A program made the position numbers and the translations under genes. Shown here one piece after another: positions 53,742 to 62,491 of a stretch of DNA of 64,000 nt. Origin of the DNA: Alteriqipengyuania lutimaris (lineage in GTDB: Bacteria > Pseudomonadota > Alphaproteobacteria > Sphingomonadales > Sphingomonadaceae); NCBI RefSeq assembly GCF_003363135.1, contig NZ_QRBB01000001.1:1834501-1898500 (forward strand). Reading direction: 5' to 3'. The notes beneath the pieces were generated by a model, which saw nothing but the letters and a program-made list of their open reading frames with translations, ran no database searches and was not told the origin of the DNA. Within the stretch, counting starts at the first letter, position 1, and every line of letters begins with the position of its first letter.

Positions 53742-54415
53742 CACCAGGTGCCTTCTTCCATCCGCCTGCGCCGTTCCAGCTCGCGGTCGCTGGTGATCGG
53801 GATCGGCGCTTCGTCGGGGTAGGGGGGCAGCGTGCCGCCGGGGGTGTAGGTCGCCACCACCGTGCCCTTGGCCGTCACGCGGTGGTCAGTCATCTCCAGC
53901 TTGTCGACCAGAGTGCCTTCGCCGAACAGCCGCTTCCCGCGGCCGAGGATCACCGGGTAGGTCATCGTGATCAGCTGATCGATCAGCCCTGCGGCGAGGA
54001 GGGCGGGGTAGATCTGGCTCGATCCCTGGATGACGAGATCGGCCCCCTCGGTCTGCTTGAGCGCGGAAATGTCTTCGACACCGCGCATCCGGTGGCTGTT
54101 CTGCCATTCGAGCGGCTGGTCGCCGCGCGTCAACACATACTTGTTCGCCGCGTCGAAGGCTTCGCCCATCGGCTTGTTGTCGCCATCGGCATAGGGCCAG
54201 TAGGCGGCGAAGATATCGTAGGTCCGCCGCCCCAGCAGCAGGTCGTAGGGCGGCGTGAACAGCGCGCCCAGCGTCTCGTCGATCCCCTCGTCCCACAGCT
54301 TGAAGACCCAGCCACCCTGGTCGAACCCACCCGTCGGATCTTCGGTAGGGCCGCCCGGGGCCTGCATCACTCCGTCGAGCGACAGGAACGCGGCCCCGGT
54401 AATTCTGCGCGCCAT
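53741..54415 (-). CDS. RibD C-terminal/dihydrofolate reductase-like protein
   Basis: 224 residues. RITGAAFLSLDGVMQAPGG, LLLGRRTYDIFAAYWP, KYVLTRGDQ and GADLVIQGSSQIYPALLAAGLID match the DHFR/RibD-C family (YyaP type). NADPH-dependent reduction is plausible; substrate unknown. Between a glutathione transferase and a VOC gene, 1 bp after the latter. Confidence 0.88.
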   Translation of the reverse strand: MARRITGAAFLSLDGVMQAPGGPTEDPTGGFDQGGWVFKLWDEGIDETLGALFTPPYDLLLGRRTYDIFAAYWPYADGDNKPMGEAFDAANKYVLTRGDQPLEWQNSHRMRGVEDISALKQTEGADLVIQGSSQIYPALLAAGLIDQLITMTYPVILGRGKRLFGEGTLVDKLEMTDHRVTAKGTVVATYTPGGTLPPYPDEAPIPITSDRELERRRRMEEGTW

Positions 54416-54416
54416 C

Positions 54417-54899
54417 TCAGTCGCCCCGTCGTGCGGCTTCGATCGCTGCGATATCGATCTTCTGCATCTGCATCATGGCTTCGAAGGCGCGCTTCGCCTC
54501 CTCACCACCCGCTGCCAGGGCGTGTGTCAGGGCGCGCGGCGTGATCTGCCAAGAGACGCCCCACTTGTCCTTGCACCAGCCGCACGCGCTTTCCTGCCCG
54601 CCATTGCCGACGATCGCGTTCCACAGCCGGTCGGTTTCCTCCTGATCCTCGGTATGGATCTGGAGCGAATAGGCTTCGTCGTGCGTGAACGCCGGGCCGC
54701 CATTGAGCAGCAGATAAGGCAGCCCGCAGATCGTGAGCGTCGCCAGCAACACTTCGCCCTGCCTGGTCGAAGGGTTATCGGAGGGGGCGCGTTGGATTTC
54801 GCCCAAAGCGCTGTCGGGGAAGGTCGCAGCGTAGAAACGCGCGGCTTCCTCCGCATCCTTGTCGAACCACAGGCAGATGGTGGCTTTGGTATCAGGCAT
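54417..54899 (-). CDS. VOC family protein (PhnB-like)
   Basis: 160 residues. PhnB/3-demethylubiquinone-like VOC fold: ICLWFDKDAEEAARFYAATFP at the start, and WNAIVGNGGQESACGWCKDKWGVSWQI at the end, where metal ligands often lie. Function unknown. Overlaps the next glutathione transferase gene by 8 bp. Confidence 0.85.
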   Translation of the reverse strand: MPDTKATICLWFDKDAEEAARFYAATFPDSALGEIQRAPSDNPSTRQGEVLLATLTICGLPYLLLNGGPAFTHDEAYSLQIHTEDQEETDRLWNAIVGNGGQESACGWCKDKWGVSWQITPRALTHALAAGGEEAKRAFEAMMQMQKIDIAAIEAARRGD

Positions 54900-55551
54900 T
54901 GGCCGCCTCCCGCTGGGCGATCAGGTCTGCGTCCACCTTCTTAGCGGCCTGGTACGCGCCGCGCTGCTTCAGCCGGTCGGCATAGGCTTCGAACACGTCG
55001 CGCTTCGGCAGCGATCCGAACTGCATGCCCCAATCGACATGCGACCCGACATAGACGTCCGCCATGGTGAACCGGTCGCCGCACACGTAGTCGCGCCCGG
55101 TCAGCATCGCTTCGAACGTGTCGACCATGCGGTCGAAACTGCCGTAGCCGAGCATGCCCTGCTTCTGCGGATCGTCACCCGCGCTCCAGCCCATGCTGTT
55201 CGCGACGACCGCCTGCTCGACCGGCCCCGCGGCGAAGAACAGGTAGCGGAAGTAATCCGCCTTCTCGTGCGTGTCGGGGAGCAGCGCCGCGTCGGGGTGC
55301 ATCTCGGCGAGGTAGTGGCAGATGGCCGCCGCTTCGGTCACCACGTGGTCGTGGACGCCCCCGTTATCATCGGCGTGGTGATGCACGAGCGTGGGGAACT
55401 TGCGCATCGGATTGGCTTTCACGAAAGCTTCGGGCTGGTTGGGCCCGTATTCGACGATCACATGATCGTAATCGGTACCGGCTTCGTGCAGAGCCCAGCG
55501 GGCGATCTGTCCGCGGCTCTTCGGGTTGGTGTAGAACGTATAGTCGGCCAT
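54892..55551 (-). CDS. Glutathione S-transferase family protein
   Basis: 219 residues. YTFYTNPKSRGQIARWALHEAG, then KFPTLVHHH and VTEAAAICHYLAEMHPDAAL; C-terminal MADVYVGSHVDWGMQFGSL. Possibly beta/nu-like class. Overlaps the VOC gene and lies 12 bp after another VOC gene. Confidence 0.87.
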   Translation of the reverse strand: MADYTFYTNPKSRGQIARWALHEAGTDYDHVIVEYGPNQPEAFVKANPMRKFPTLVHHHADDNGGVHDHVVTEAAAICHYLAEMHPDAALLPDTHEKADYFRYLFFAAGPVEQAVVANSMGWSAGDDPQKQGMLGYGSFDRMVDTFEAMLTGRDYVCGDRFTMADVYVGSHVDWGMQFGSLPKRDVFEAYADRLKQRGAYQAAKKVDADLIAQREAANA

Positions 55552-55563
55552 GCTCGGTTTCCC

Positions 55564-56373
55564 TTATGCCCCTTGGCTTCGAGGCCCCACGAGTCCGATC
55601 GTCGCGCCCTGCGGATCATGGGCATAGACGGTGTATTCGCCGCCGGGAATTTGCTGCGGGTCGCTGAGCAGCTTGCCGCCGTTCTGGGTCACAGCCGCAC
55701 AGGCACGATCGATATCGTCGACTCCCGCGAAATACTGCCAGCGCGAGCCTTCGCCATCGGGCTGTGCCTTACCGACTGCGCCGATGCCCACACCATCGTT
55801 CTCGATGAAGCGGTAATCGCCCATCTCGCCCATCGGCATCGCGCTCTCCTGCGTCCAGCCGAAGAGCTCGGCGTATAATGCGACGGCGGCGTCCTGGTCC
55901 GTGGTCCACAGCTCGTTCCAGCGCATGTGCTGCGCTTGGTCGACCGAGAAGACGTCGCTTTTCGCCTCGGGATCGTCGGCGGGCGGGGTGGGGGACATGA
56001 CGTAGAAGACCGCTCCCTGCGGATCGGCAACCATCGACATTCGCCCGACGCCGGGCATGTCCATCGGCGGCATGTGGACCGCGCCGCCCGCGTCCTTCAG
56101 CGCCGATACGGCACCATCGACATCGGGGTGATGGATATAGCCCAGCCAGCCCGGGGCCGCTCCGCCGGCCTTCATGTCGGCGGTGAGTTCGAGCACCCCG
56201 CCGGCAAAGCCGCCGTCCGAGCGGACGATCATGCGATAGGTGCCGCCCGTCGGCAGCGCCTGCCCCTCGGCCTCGATCTCCCAGCCGACGACCGCACGAT
56301 AGAACGCGCGCGCGCCCGCCGGATCGTCGGTCATCAGTTCGTACCAGATGAAGCTTCCGCGATCTTCGGTCAT
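55564..56373 (-). CDS. Two-domain VOC family protein
   Basis: 269 residues with tandem glyoxalase-like domains: domain 1 SFIWYELMTDDPAGARAFY, domain 2 MRWNELWTTDQDAAVALYAELFG. Ends with DPQGATIGLVGPRSQ. ATG 56373 preferred over adjacent GTG. Resembles proteins annotated as extradiol dioxygenase/glyoxalase-related; substrate unknown. Confidence 0.87.
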   Translation of the reverse strand: MTEDRGSFIWYELMTDDPAGARAFYRAVVGWEIEAEGQALPTGGTYRMIVRSDGGFAGGVLELTADMKAGGAAPGWLGYIHHPDVDGAVSALKDAGGAVHMPPMDMPGVGRMSMVADPQGAVFYVMSPTPPADDPEAKSDVFSVDQAQHMRWNELWTTDQDAAVALYAELFGWTQESAMPMGEMGDYRFIENDGVGIGAVGKAQPDGEGSRWQYFAGVDDIDRACAAVTQNGGKLLSDPQQIPGGEYTVYAHDPQGATIGLVGPRSQGA

Positions 56374-56383
56374 CACGGCCTCC

Positions 56384-56737
56384 TCAGGCGTGTTCTTCGA
56401 GGATCGGGTCGAATCCGCCGAAGATCATGCGCTTGCCATCGAACGGCATCTCGCCGAACTCCGCCATCCGCGGGTCTTCCATCATCTTCTTTTCCGCGGC
56501 CTTGGCGGTTGCCTGATCGGGCCAGGTGACCCAGCTGAAAACGATCTTCTCGCCAACCTCGGCCTTGGTGGCGCGGCGGAAGTCGGTGGTGTGCCCGTCC
56601 TGCACGTCGGCCTCCCAGCATTCGATTTGGCTGAGGGCGCCGAACTCCCTGGCAAGCGGCCAGAATTTCTTCGCCACGTCTATATAGGCCTGCTTGTTGC
56701 CCTTGGGCACGGCGAGAACGAATCCGTTTACGTACAT
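56384..56737 (-). CDS. DUF1428 family protein
   Basis: 117 residues. YVNGFVLAVPKGNKQAYIDVA, GALSQIECWEADVQDG and DGKRMIFGGFDPILE are DUF1428 features (ferredoxin-like dimeric fold). Unknown function. Part of the tightly packed minus-strand run between the regulator and the J-domain gene. Confidence 0.9.
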   Translation of the reverse strand: MYVNGFVLAVPKGNKQAYIDVAKKFWPLAREFGALSQIECWEADVQDGHTTDFRRATKAEVGEKIVFSWVTWPDQATAKAAEKKMMEDPRMAEFGEMPFDGKRMIFGGFDPILEEHA

Positions 56738-56739
56738 TC

Positions 56740-57423
56740 TTACTCTCCCTGTGGTTCTGGTGGTTCGTGCCGGTCGAAGACGGCGAGCTGGTCGGCCATC
56801 GCCTGCCGGAATGCCGGGCGGGCCTCGCCGCGCGCAACGTAGGCCTGTGTCGCGGGGTGGGGCGAAAGCAGGTCGCTGCCGCCGATCGCGCGGAGCACGG
56901 TGACCATGGCGATATCGGCGATGGTGAATGTCTCGCCCAGCCAGTTCTGCCCACCGAGCAGCCTTTCGAGCGGGGCGAGGCGCTTGGCGATGAACTCCTC
57001 AAGGCTCGGGCGGCGGAGCCTGGCCCATTCTTCATCGCGCGCGAAGGCGGTTACGTTGACCCACTCGAACAGCCACGGTTCGACCGAGTTGAACGCTCCG
57101 AACAGCCAGGAGATCGCTTCGGCATTGCGCTGCGGATCGCCGGGAAGCAGCGTTTCGCTCTTCCTGCCCAGGTGCAGGAGTGTCGCCCCGCTTTCGAACA
57201 GCACGATGTCCCCGTCGCGCAGAACCGGGACCTGGCCCCAGGGTTGCGCTTCGAGTAGCCAGTCCGGCTTGTCGGTCACATCGGCGAGCCGCTCGCGATA
57301 GCGGATGCCCGCTTCCTCGCACGCCCAGCGCGGGCGCAGGTCGCGCACGAAGCCGCGCGCAAACGGCGGGACCCACTGGTAGCCGGTGATTTCGATTTCG
57401 GCGTCGGGACTAATCATCGACAT
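56740..57423 (-). CDS. Glutathione S-transferase family protein
   Basis: 227 residues. FARGFVRDLRPRWACEEAGI, VPVLRDGDIVLFESGATLLHL (glutathione site) and C-terminal ERLLGGQNWLGETFTIADIAMV with the N-capping box. Well-conserved transferase. Two bp before DUF1428 on the same strand. Confidence 0.9.
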   Translation of the reverse strand: MSMISPDAEIEITGYQWVPPFARGFVRDLRPRWACEEAGIRYRERLADVTDKPDWLLEAQPWGQVPVLRDGDIVLFESGATLLHLGRKSETLLPGDPQRNAEAISWLFGAFNSVEPWLFEWVNVTAFARDEEWARLRRPSLEEFIAKRLAPLERLLGGQNWLGETFTIADIAMVTVLRAIGGSDLLSPHPATQAYVARGEARPAFRQAMADQLAVFDRHEPPEPQGE

Positions 57424-57435
57424 GGTGCCCGTCCC

Positions 57436-57870
57436 TCAGGCGTCGATTTCGGCTTCGGCCGGCGGGCCGTCGCTGGGGGCCGCCGGGTCCATCCAGACCG
57501 TTTCCCAGGTGTGCCCGTCCGGATCTTCGAAAGCGCCGCCGTACATGAAGCCCTTGTCCTCGATCGGGCGGGGCTCCCCGCCACCGGCGTCGCGCGCGGC
57601 GGCATGGATCGCATCGACGGCAGCCTTGTCGTCGAAGGTCAGGCACAGCAGCGCGCCGCTGGTGCTCTTCGCGTCGATGATCGCCTTGTCGGTGAAGGTT
57701 GCATAGAACGCATGGTCGAGAAGCATCACGTAGATTGCTTCGGACCAGACCATCGCAGATGCCTGTTCGTTGCTGAACTGCGGGTTTTTCTCGAATCCCA
57801 ATGATTCGTAGAACGCGGTCGATGCGACCACGTCGGCGACGGGGAGGTTCACGAAAATCATCCTGGCCAT
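57436..57870 (-). CDS. VOC family protein, glyoxalase-like
   Basis: 144 residues. RMIFVNLPVADVVASTAFYESLGF start and MYGGAFEDPDGHTWETVWMD end are typical of VOC proteins related to lactoylglutathione lyase. ATG 57870 gives the proper start; first gene of the minus-strand run, 69 bp from the divergent HxlR regulator. Confidence 0.9.
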   Translation of the reverse strand: MARMIFVNLPVADVVASTAFYESLGFEKNPQFSNEQASAMVWSEAIYVMLLDHAFYATFTDKAIIDAKSTSGALLCLTFDDKAAVDAIHAAARDAGGGEPRPIEDKGFMYGGAFEDPDGHTWETVWMDPAAPSDGPPAEAEIDA

Positions 57871-57939
57871 GGTGCTGTCCTCTCTTCGCCCCCGACTCGA
57901 TGTTGAAAACAATGCGCCCTACGATTACATAAGGCAACA

Positions 57940-58602
57940 ATGAAGTTACAAAAAGATACTAAAGTCCATGGCCGCTGGTATGACGACGCCTGCGGCACCG
58001 CTTTCGCGCTGGAACTGGTGGGGGAGCGCTGGTCGCTGCTGATCATCCGCGAGCTGCTGCTGGGGCCGCGCCGCTTCTCGGACCTGCGCGCGACGCTGCC
58101 TGGGATCAGCGCGAAGGTGCTGACCGAGCGGCTGTCGACGCTGGCCGACGCGAACGTGCTGACCCGCCACAAGCTGCCACCGCCGGCCGCATCGCAGGTC
58201 TACGAACTGACCGAGTGGGGCTATTCCGCCGAGACCATTATCCAGGAGCTGGGCCGCTGGGCGGCGACCTCGCCGCTGCACGATCCCACGCTGCCACTGT
58301 CGGCGGTGTCGTTCATGATCTCGCTGCGCACGATGTTCGATCGGGGGAGGGCCGGAAACTGGTCCGCCATGATCGGCTTCGCCATCGGCGAGGATCGCTT
58401 CGTCGCAAGCCTCGCGAATGGTGCCTTGCCGATCGTGCGCGGTGAGAGTGACGGGACGGACGCGGTTTTCATCGCCGCCGAAGCGCCTCAGCTGGCGGCG
58501 GTATTCTACGGCAAACAGCCCGCCGATGCGGTCGGCGCGAGCATCGAGGGCGATGCAGAGGTGGCGGCGCGCTTCATCGACCTGTTCCACCTGCCGCGCT
58601 GA
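57940..58602 (+). CDS. HxlR-type transcriptional regulator with C-terminal sterol-carrier-like domain
   Basis: 220 residues. HxlR winged helix: ALELVGERWSLLIIRELLLGPRRFSDLRATLPGIS. The C-terminal half (ISLRTMFDRGRAGNWSAMIGF onward) resembles an SCP2-like ligand pocket. Divergent from the VOC/glutathione transferase run, so it is the likely regulator of those genes; no clear palindrome seen in the 69-bp gap. Confidence 0.87.
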   Translation: MKLQKDTKVHGRWYDDACGTAFALELVGERWSLLIIRELLLGPRRFSDLRATLPGISAKVLTERLSTLADANVLTRHKLPPPAASQVYELTEWGYSAETIIQELGRWAATSPLHDPTLPLSAVSFMISLRTMFDRGRAGNWSAMIGFAIGEDRFVASLANGALPIVRGESDGTDAVFIAAEAPQLAAVFYGKQPADAVGASIEGDAEVAARFIDLFHLPR

Positions 58603-58607
58603 GCGCG

Positions 58608-59456
58608 CTACTGCCGCATCGCCCAGCGCAATGTCTTACCCAGCCCCCAGCTGGTCGCGCGGGCGGGCAGGGCGGCGAGGCCGGGGCGCGAGAGCCCCAG
58701 CATCGATCGCGCGAAGGGGGGCAGGAGCATTACAGCCTCGGCGCCGATCGCCCGCTGCAAGGGCGCAGGAAAGCCGCGCGGGCGGATCGCGAGCACGAAT
58801 TGCGCGATCTCGCGCGCTTCGGGCGACGTCCTCAGCTCTTGCCGGAACTCTCGCATGATCGCGTCCGCCTCGGCCACGCTGGTCGGGACCGGATCGGCGT
58901 GCAGCGCGCGCCCGATCACCGCCATCTGCGCATAATATTCGTCCTGTTCTGCCAGCGGCATGTCGGGCCTGGCATGGCGCAGATATCCTTCGAGAAAGCT
59001 GGACGCCTCGGCAATGTGCACCCATGCCAGCGTACGCGGATCGCCCGCCGAATAGGGCGATCCATCGGGCAATGTGCCGGTGATCTTGCGGTGGATCTTG
59101 TTCACCCGGTCGATCGCCTCGTGCGCGCGGTCGCGGTGCCCGAAGCTGGTGATCGAGATGAACTGCGCGGTGCGGTGGAAGCGCCCTTCGGCATCCTCGC
59201 GAAAGTTCGAGTAGTCGAGCACGCCCTGCAGCGCCGGTGGATGGAGCATCTGGAGGAACAGGCCCCTGATCCCGCCGATCATCATGCCCATCACGTCGGC
59301 ATGGACCATGCGGATGGGCGAGTCCTTCGCGAACAGTGCCTCGTCCGAGGGCGGCGTGCGGTTCTCGGGCACCTTGCCTTCGTTGAACGCCGCGCGCACC
59401 TGCCGCAGGATCGCATTGCGGAGCGGGTCGAGCGGATCGGGGCGGGGCGCTGGCAT
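58608..59456 (-). CDS. Oxygenase MpaB family protein (DUF2236)
   Basis: 282 residues. [30 protein letters not shown] and [20 protein letters not shown] are typical of the MpaB/latex-clearing-related DUF2236 fold, which in some members binds haem. Function here unknown. Convergent with the HxlR gene and divergent from cobS, with 94 bp to its start. Confidence 0.85.
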   Translation of the reverse strand: MPAPRPDPLDPLRNAILRQVRAAFNEGKVPENRTPPSDEALFAKDSPIRMVHADVMGMMIGGIRGLFLQMLHPPALQGVLDYSNFREDAEGRFHRTAQFISITSFGHRDRAHEAIDRVNKIHRKITGTLPDGSPYSAGDPRTLAWVHIAEASSFLEGYLRHARPDMPLAEQDEYYAQMAVIGRALHADPVPTSVAEADAIMREFRQELRTSPEAREIAQFVLAIRPRGFPAPLQRAIGAEAVMLLPPFARSMLGLSRPGLAALPARATSWGLGKTLRWAMRQ

Positions 59457-59550
59457 CTCGCGGTGGACTATAGCGCGCGGGGCGCGATTGGAAATCCATG
59501 GGCCAAAGCCCGCTTGCGAGCGTCGCGCAACCTCTCTACGTCCGCCTGCG

Positions 59551-60537
59551 ATGAGCGAAGACAAGACATTCAAGCCCTCCGACACCACCATCCTCGGCGC
59601 GCCCGACACCATGCTCGACGTGCGCGAGACTTTCGGCGTCGATATCGACTGGCAGGTCCCGGCCTTCAGCAAGGCCGACGACCGCGTGCCCGACCGGGAC
59701 GACAGCTACGTGTTCGATCCGGACACCACGCTGGCGATCCTGGCTGGCTTTGCGCACAACCGCCGCGTGATGGTGCAGGGCTATCACGGCACCGGCAAGT
59801 CGACCCATATCGAGCAGGTCGCCGCGCGCCTCAACTGGCCGACGGTGCGGATCAACCTCGATGCGCATATCAGCCGCATCGACCTCGTCGGGCGCGACGC
59901 CATCGTGCTGCGCGACGGGTTGCAGGTCACCGAATTCCGTGAGGGCCTGCTGCCATGGGCGCTCCAGCACCCGGTCGCGCTGGTCTTCGACGAATACGAC
60001 GCGGGCCGCCCCGACGTGATGTTCGTGATCCAGCGCGTGCTCGAAGCGCAGGGCAAGCTGACCCTGCTCGATCAGAATCGCGTGATCCGCCCCAATCCCG
60101 GCTTCCGCCTGTTCGCGACCTCGAACACGGTCGGGCTGGGCGATACCAGCGGGCTCTATCACGGCACCCAGCAGATCAACCAGGGCCAGATGGACCGCTG
60201 GAACGTGGTCGTAGGCCTCAACTACCTGCCGGCCGAGACCGAGCAGGAAATCGTCACCGCCAAGGTGCCCGAGATCGAAAAGGACACGATCGCGGACATG
60301 GTCAAGGTCGCCGATCTCAGCCGCCAGGGCTTTATGAACGGCGATATCTCGACCGTGATGAGCCCGCGCACGGTCATCAGCTGGGCGCAGAACTACGCGA
60401 TCTTCAAGGATATCGGCTTCGCCTTCCGCGTCACCTTCCTCAACAAGTGCGACGAGGCGGAGCGGATGCTGGTGGCGGAGTATTACCAGCGCGTGTTCGG
60501 GACCGAGCTGCCCGAAAGCGTGGTTGGAGCCGCCTGA
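59551..60537 (+). CDS. cobS: Cobaltochelatase subunit CobS
   Basis: 328 residues. AAA+ MoxR-like ATPase: [19 protein letters not shown] (Walker A), [15 protein letters not shown] (Walker B), and [16 protein letters not shown]. CobS partners CobT and CobN for aerobic cobalt insertion into hydrogenobyrinate diamide. cobT is not next to it, so the subunit partner must lie elsewhere or the protein has another role. Confidence 0.92.
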   Translation: MSEDKTFKPSDTTILGAPDTMLDVRETFGVDIDWQVPAFSKADDRVPDRDDSYVFDPDTTLAILAGFAHNRRVMVQGYHGTGKSTHIEQVAARLNWPTVRINLDAHISRIDLVGRDAIVLRDGLQVTEFREGLLPWALQHPVALVFDEYDAGRPDVMFVIQRVLEAQGKLTLLDQNRVIRPNPGFRLFATSNTVGLGDTSGLYHGTQQINQGQMDRWNVVVGLNYLPAETEQEIVTAKVPEIEKDTIADMVKVADLSRQGFMNGDISTVMSPRTVISWAQNYAIFKDIGFAFRVTFLNKCDEAERMLVAEYYQRVFGTELPESVVGAA

Positions 60538-60538
60538 C

Positions 60539-61078
60539 TTGAAAGGCACCATCGAGACCATGGAGGAACGGGTCGTCTACGAGAACGACTACGCCACGGT
60601 CTACGACGACCGGGTGCGCTTTCCCGACGGGCACGAAGGCACCTATTTCCGCTGGCAGTGGAACGCGCCGCACGGGGTGGCGATCGTACCCGTGATCGAG
60701 GACCGCGTCGTCCTCATCAGGGCCTACCGCTATCAGAACAAGGCGTTCGTCGTCGAAATCCCGCAAGGGTTCGGCGGCCAGGAAGGCGGTCCCGAAGAGG
60801 ACGCGCGCCGCGAATTGCGGGAGGAGACCGGGCTGGAGGCGGGCGAGCTCGTCCCCCTCATGCAGTTCGAAGGGAACATCGCGACCCATTGCTATCTCGC
60901 GAAGATAGCGGGCGGGCAGAGCAGGCACATGGAAGGCGCCGAATCGACCGAGAGCATCGTCGAGACGATCGAGCTTCCGATATCCGAACTCACGCCCGCG
61001 AAGCTCAACGCAATGGGTGTCGTCGGTCCGGTGACGATGGCCGCTCTTCTTGCGGTGCGTCTCGTCAGCGAACGATGA
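60539..61078 (+). CDS. NUDIX hydrolase
   Basis: 179 residues from TTG 60539, which has a ggag ribosome site and lies right after the cobS stop; GTG 60524 or ATG 60560 are alternatives. The Nudix box is complete: GGQEGGPEEDARRELREETG, followed by LEAGEL. Resembles ADP-ribose pyrophosphatase-type enzymes. 3' end overlaps the opposite-strand gene by 14 bp. Confidence 0.9.
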   Translation: MKGTIETMEERVVYENDYATVYDDRVRFPDGHEGTYFRWQWNAPHGVAIVPVIEDRVVLIRAYRYQNKAFVVEIPQGFGGQEGGPEEDARRELREETGLEAGELVPLMQFEGNIATHCYLAKIAGGQSRHMEGAESTESIVETIELPISELTPAKLNAMGVVGPVTMAALLAVRLVSER

Positions 61079-62354
61079 TTTCGCGCTCGAAGCCATCGCT
61101 CGCTTCGACATCGTGTTCGAACTGCAGTGAATCGCCTTTGCCCTGGCTCCTGAGGTAGGCTTCCAGCTCCGCCCTCTCCAGATCGTGCATCGCGGCGTCG
61201 ATGTGCTTGCGCTCCGGATTGATCTTCGCGTTGACCGCATCGACCAGAAAGCTGCTTGCCCATCCCAGCGCCACGCCGCTGATCGACGGAAAGACGGGCG
61301 TGATCGAAAGCACGTCGGTGGCACGCTTGATCCCTTGCGAGACCCAACTCCCGTACTGCTTTCGCAACTGGCGCGGGTCGGGGGCGGGGCTGTGCCCGGC
61401 CAGTTCGCGGAAGCGGGTGAAGATCCGGTCCTCGATCACGCGGTTGAGCTCGCCATAGACGATGAACAGCGGATCGAAACTGGCGACGGGGTCGGGATCG
61501 CTGTTCAGACGATGGAACTCCCTGAACGCGTCGCTCTGGTGGACGCTCTCGATGTCTTCCACGTCGAGCATGTTGAGCCCTTCGGTGAAATGCTTCGCGG
61601 TGAGGCGTGGCTTGAGGTCGAGCGGATCGCCCATGTCCGAAAGTTCGTAGCGCCCGCCGCGCAGGAGCATGAAGGAATCGCGATGCTCCTCGGCGTAGAT
61701 CGGTTGCAGGCCGATCGTCTTGGGCAGGTTCGACAGGTAGACCGCGTCGGAACAGCGCGTGAGGAATTCCAGCGCACGTGCGCTGTCCAGAATTCCTGCC
61801 TTGTCCATCATGTCGGGCAGGTCGCGCTGGAGAAATATCCGGCCGAGCCCTTCGTTCGCCTGCGACTCCTCTCGCAGGGCGTCGTGGAGGAAATCGACCT
61901 GTGCGGTCTCGAACGAGCGCCGCCCCTGTTCGAGGATGATCCTCTCGCACTCGCTCGTGAAATTGCGCCTCACGGCATCATATTGCCAAGGAACCAGCGA
62001 GCCGTGCCGCTGCATGAAATCGATCTCGGGGCTTTCTCCCAGGTCGCGATAGGCCGGCGGGATCTTCTGCTCGGCGAGGAACTGCTCGAACGTCTCCTGC
62101 AGCGTCTGCGGACCCTCGCCGTGGGGATCGCGACAGGCGACGCGGATTTGGCCATCCTTCACCAGGGTGCGGATGATGCCGTCGTCACGTACCAGGAGCC
62201 TGAGGTTGGGGGACGACATCATCTGGTTGTCGGAGAACGTCAGTTCGCCGTTGACCAGGATATTGAAGACGACATGCGCCTTGAATGGCTTGAAGAGATT
62301 TCTGTCTTTCGAGAAGCGCGAATTTTCGTCGGCCAGCAGCGTGTAGGTGCCCAT
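61065..62354 (-). CDS. Unrecognised 429-residue protein
   Basis: 429 residues from ATG 62354. No family recognised. Mostly hydrophilic with one moderately hydrophobic segment near residues 372-394 (ITPVFPSISGVALGWASSF) and no signal peptide. Composition is less GC-rich than the flanking cobS and pbp genes, hinting at acquisition. Convergent with the NUDIX gene. The preceding in-frame N-terminus is not family-like. Confidence 0.6.
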   Translation of the reverse strand: MGTYTLLADENSRFSKDRNLFKPFKAHVVFNILVNGELTFSDNQMMSSPNLRLLVRDDGIIRTLVKDGQIRVACRDPHGEGPQTLQETFEQFLAEQKIPPAYRDLGESPEIDFMQRHGSLVPWQYDAVRRNFTSECERIILEQGRRSFETAQVDFLHDALREESQANEGLGRIFLQRDLPDMMDKAGILDSARALEFLTRCSDAVYLSNLPKTIGLQPIYAEEHRDSFMLLRGGRYELSDMGDPLDLKPRLTAKHFTEGLNMLDVEDIESVHQSDAFREFHRLNSDPDPVASFDPLFIVYGELNRVIEDRIFTRFRELAGHSPAPDPRQLRKQYGSWVSQGIKRATDVLSITPVFPSISGVALGWASSFLVDAVNAKINPERKHIDAAMHDLERAELEAYLRSQGKGDSLQFEHDVEASDGFEREIIVR

Positions 62355-62491
62355 TCGCTCGATCCTCCCCCATCGATCGGGCAAGGATAACGCGAGCCGG
62401 TACCGATGGAAGGTTTTTTCCCGGCATTGCTTGCTGCCGCCTGACCAAGATCGGCTGGCACGGTTAACGCGCTTGCGGTATTCATGCCGGG

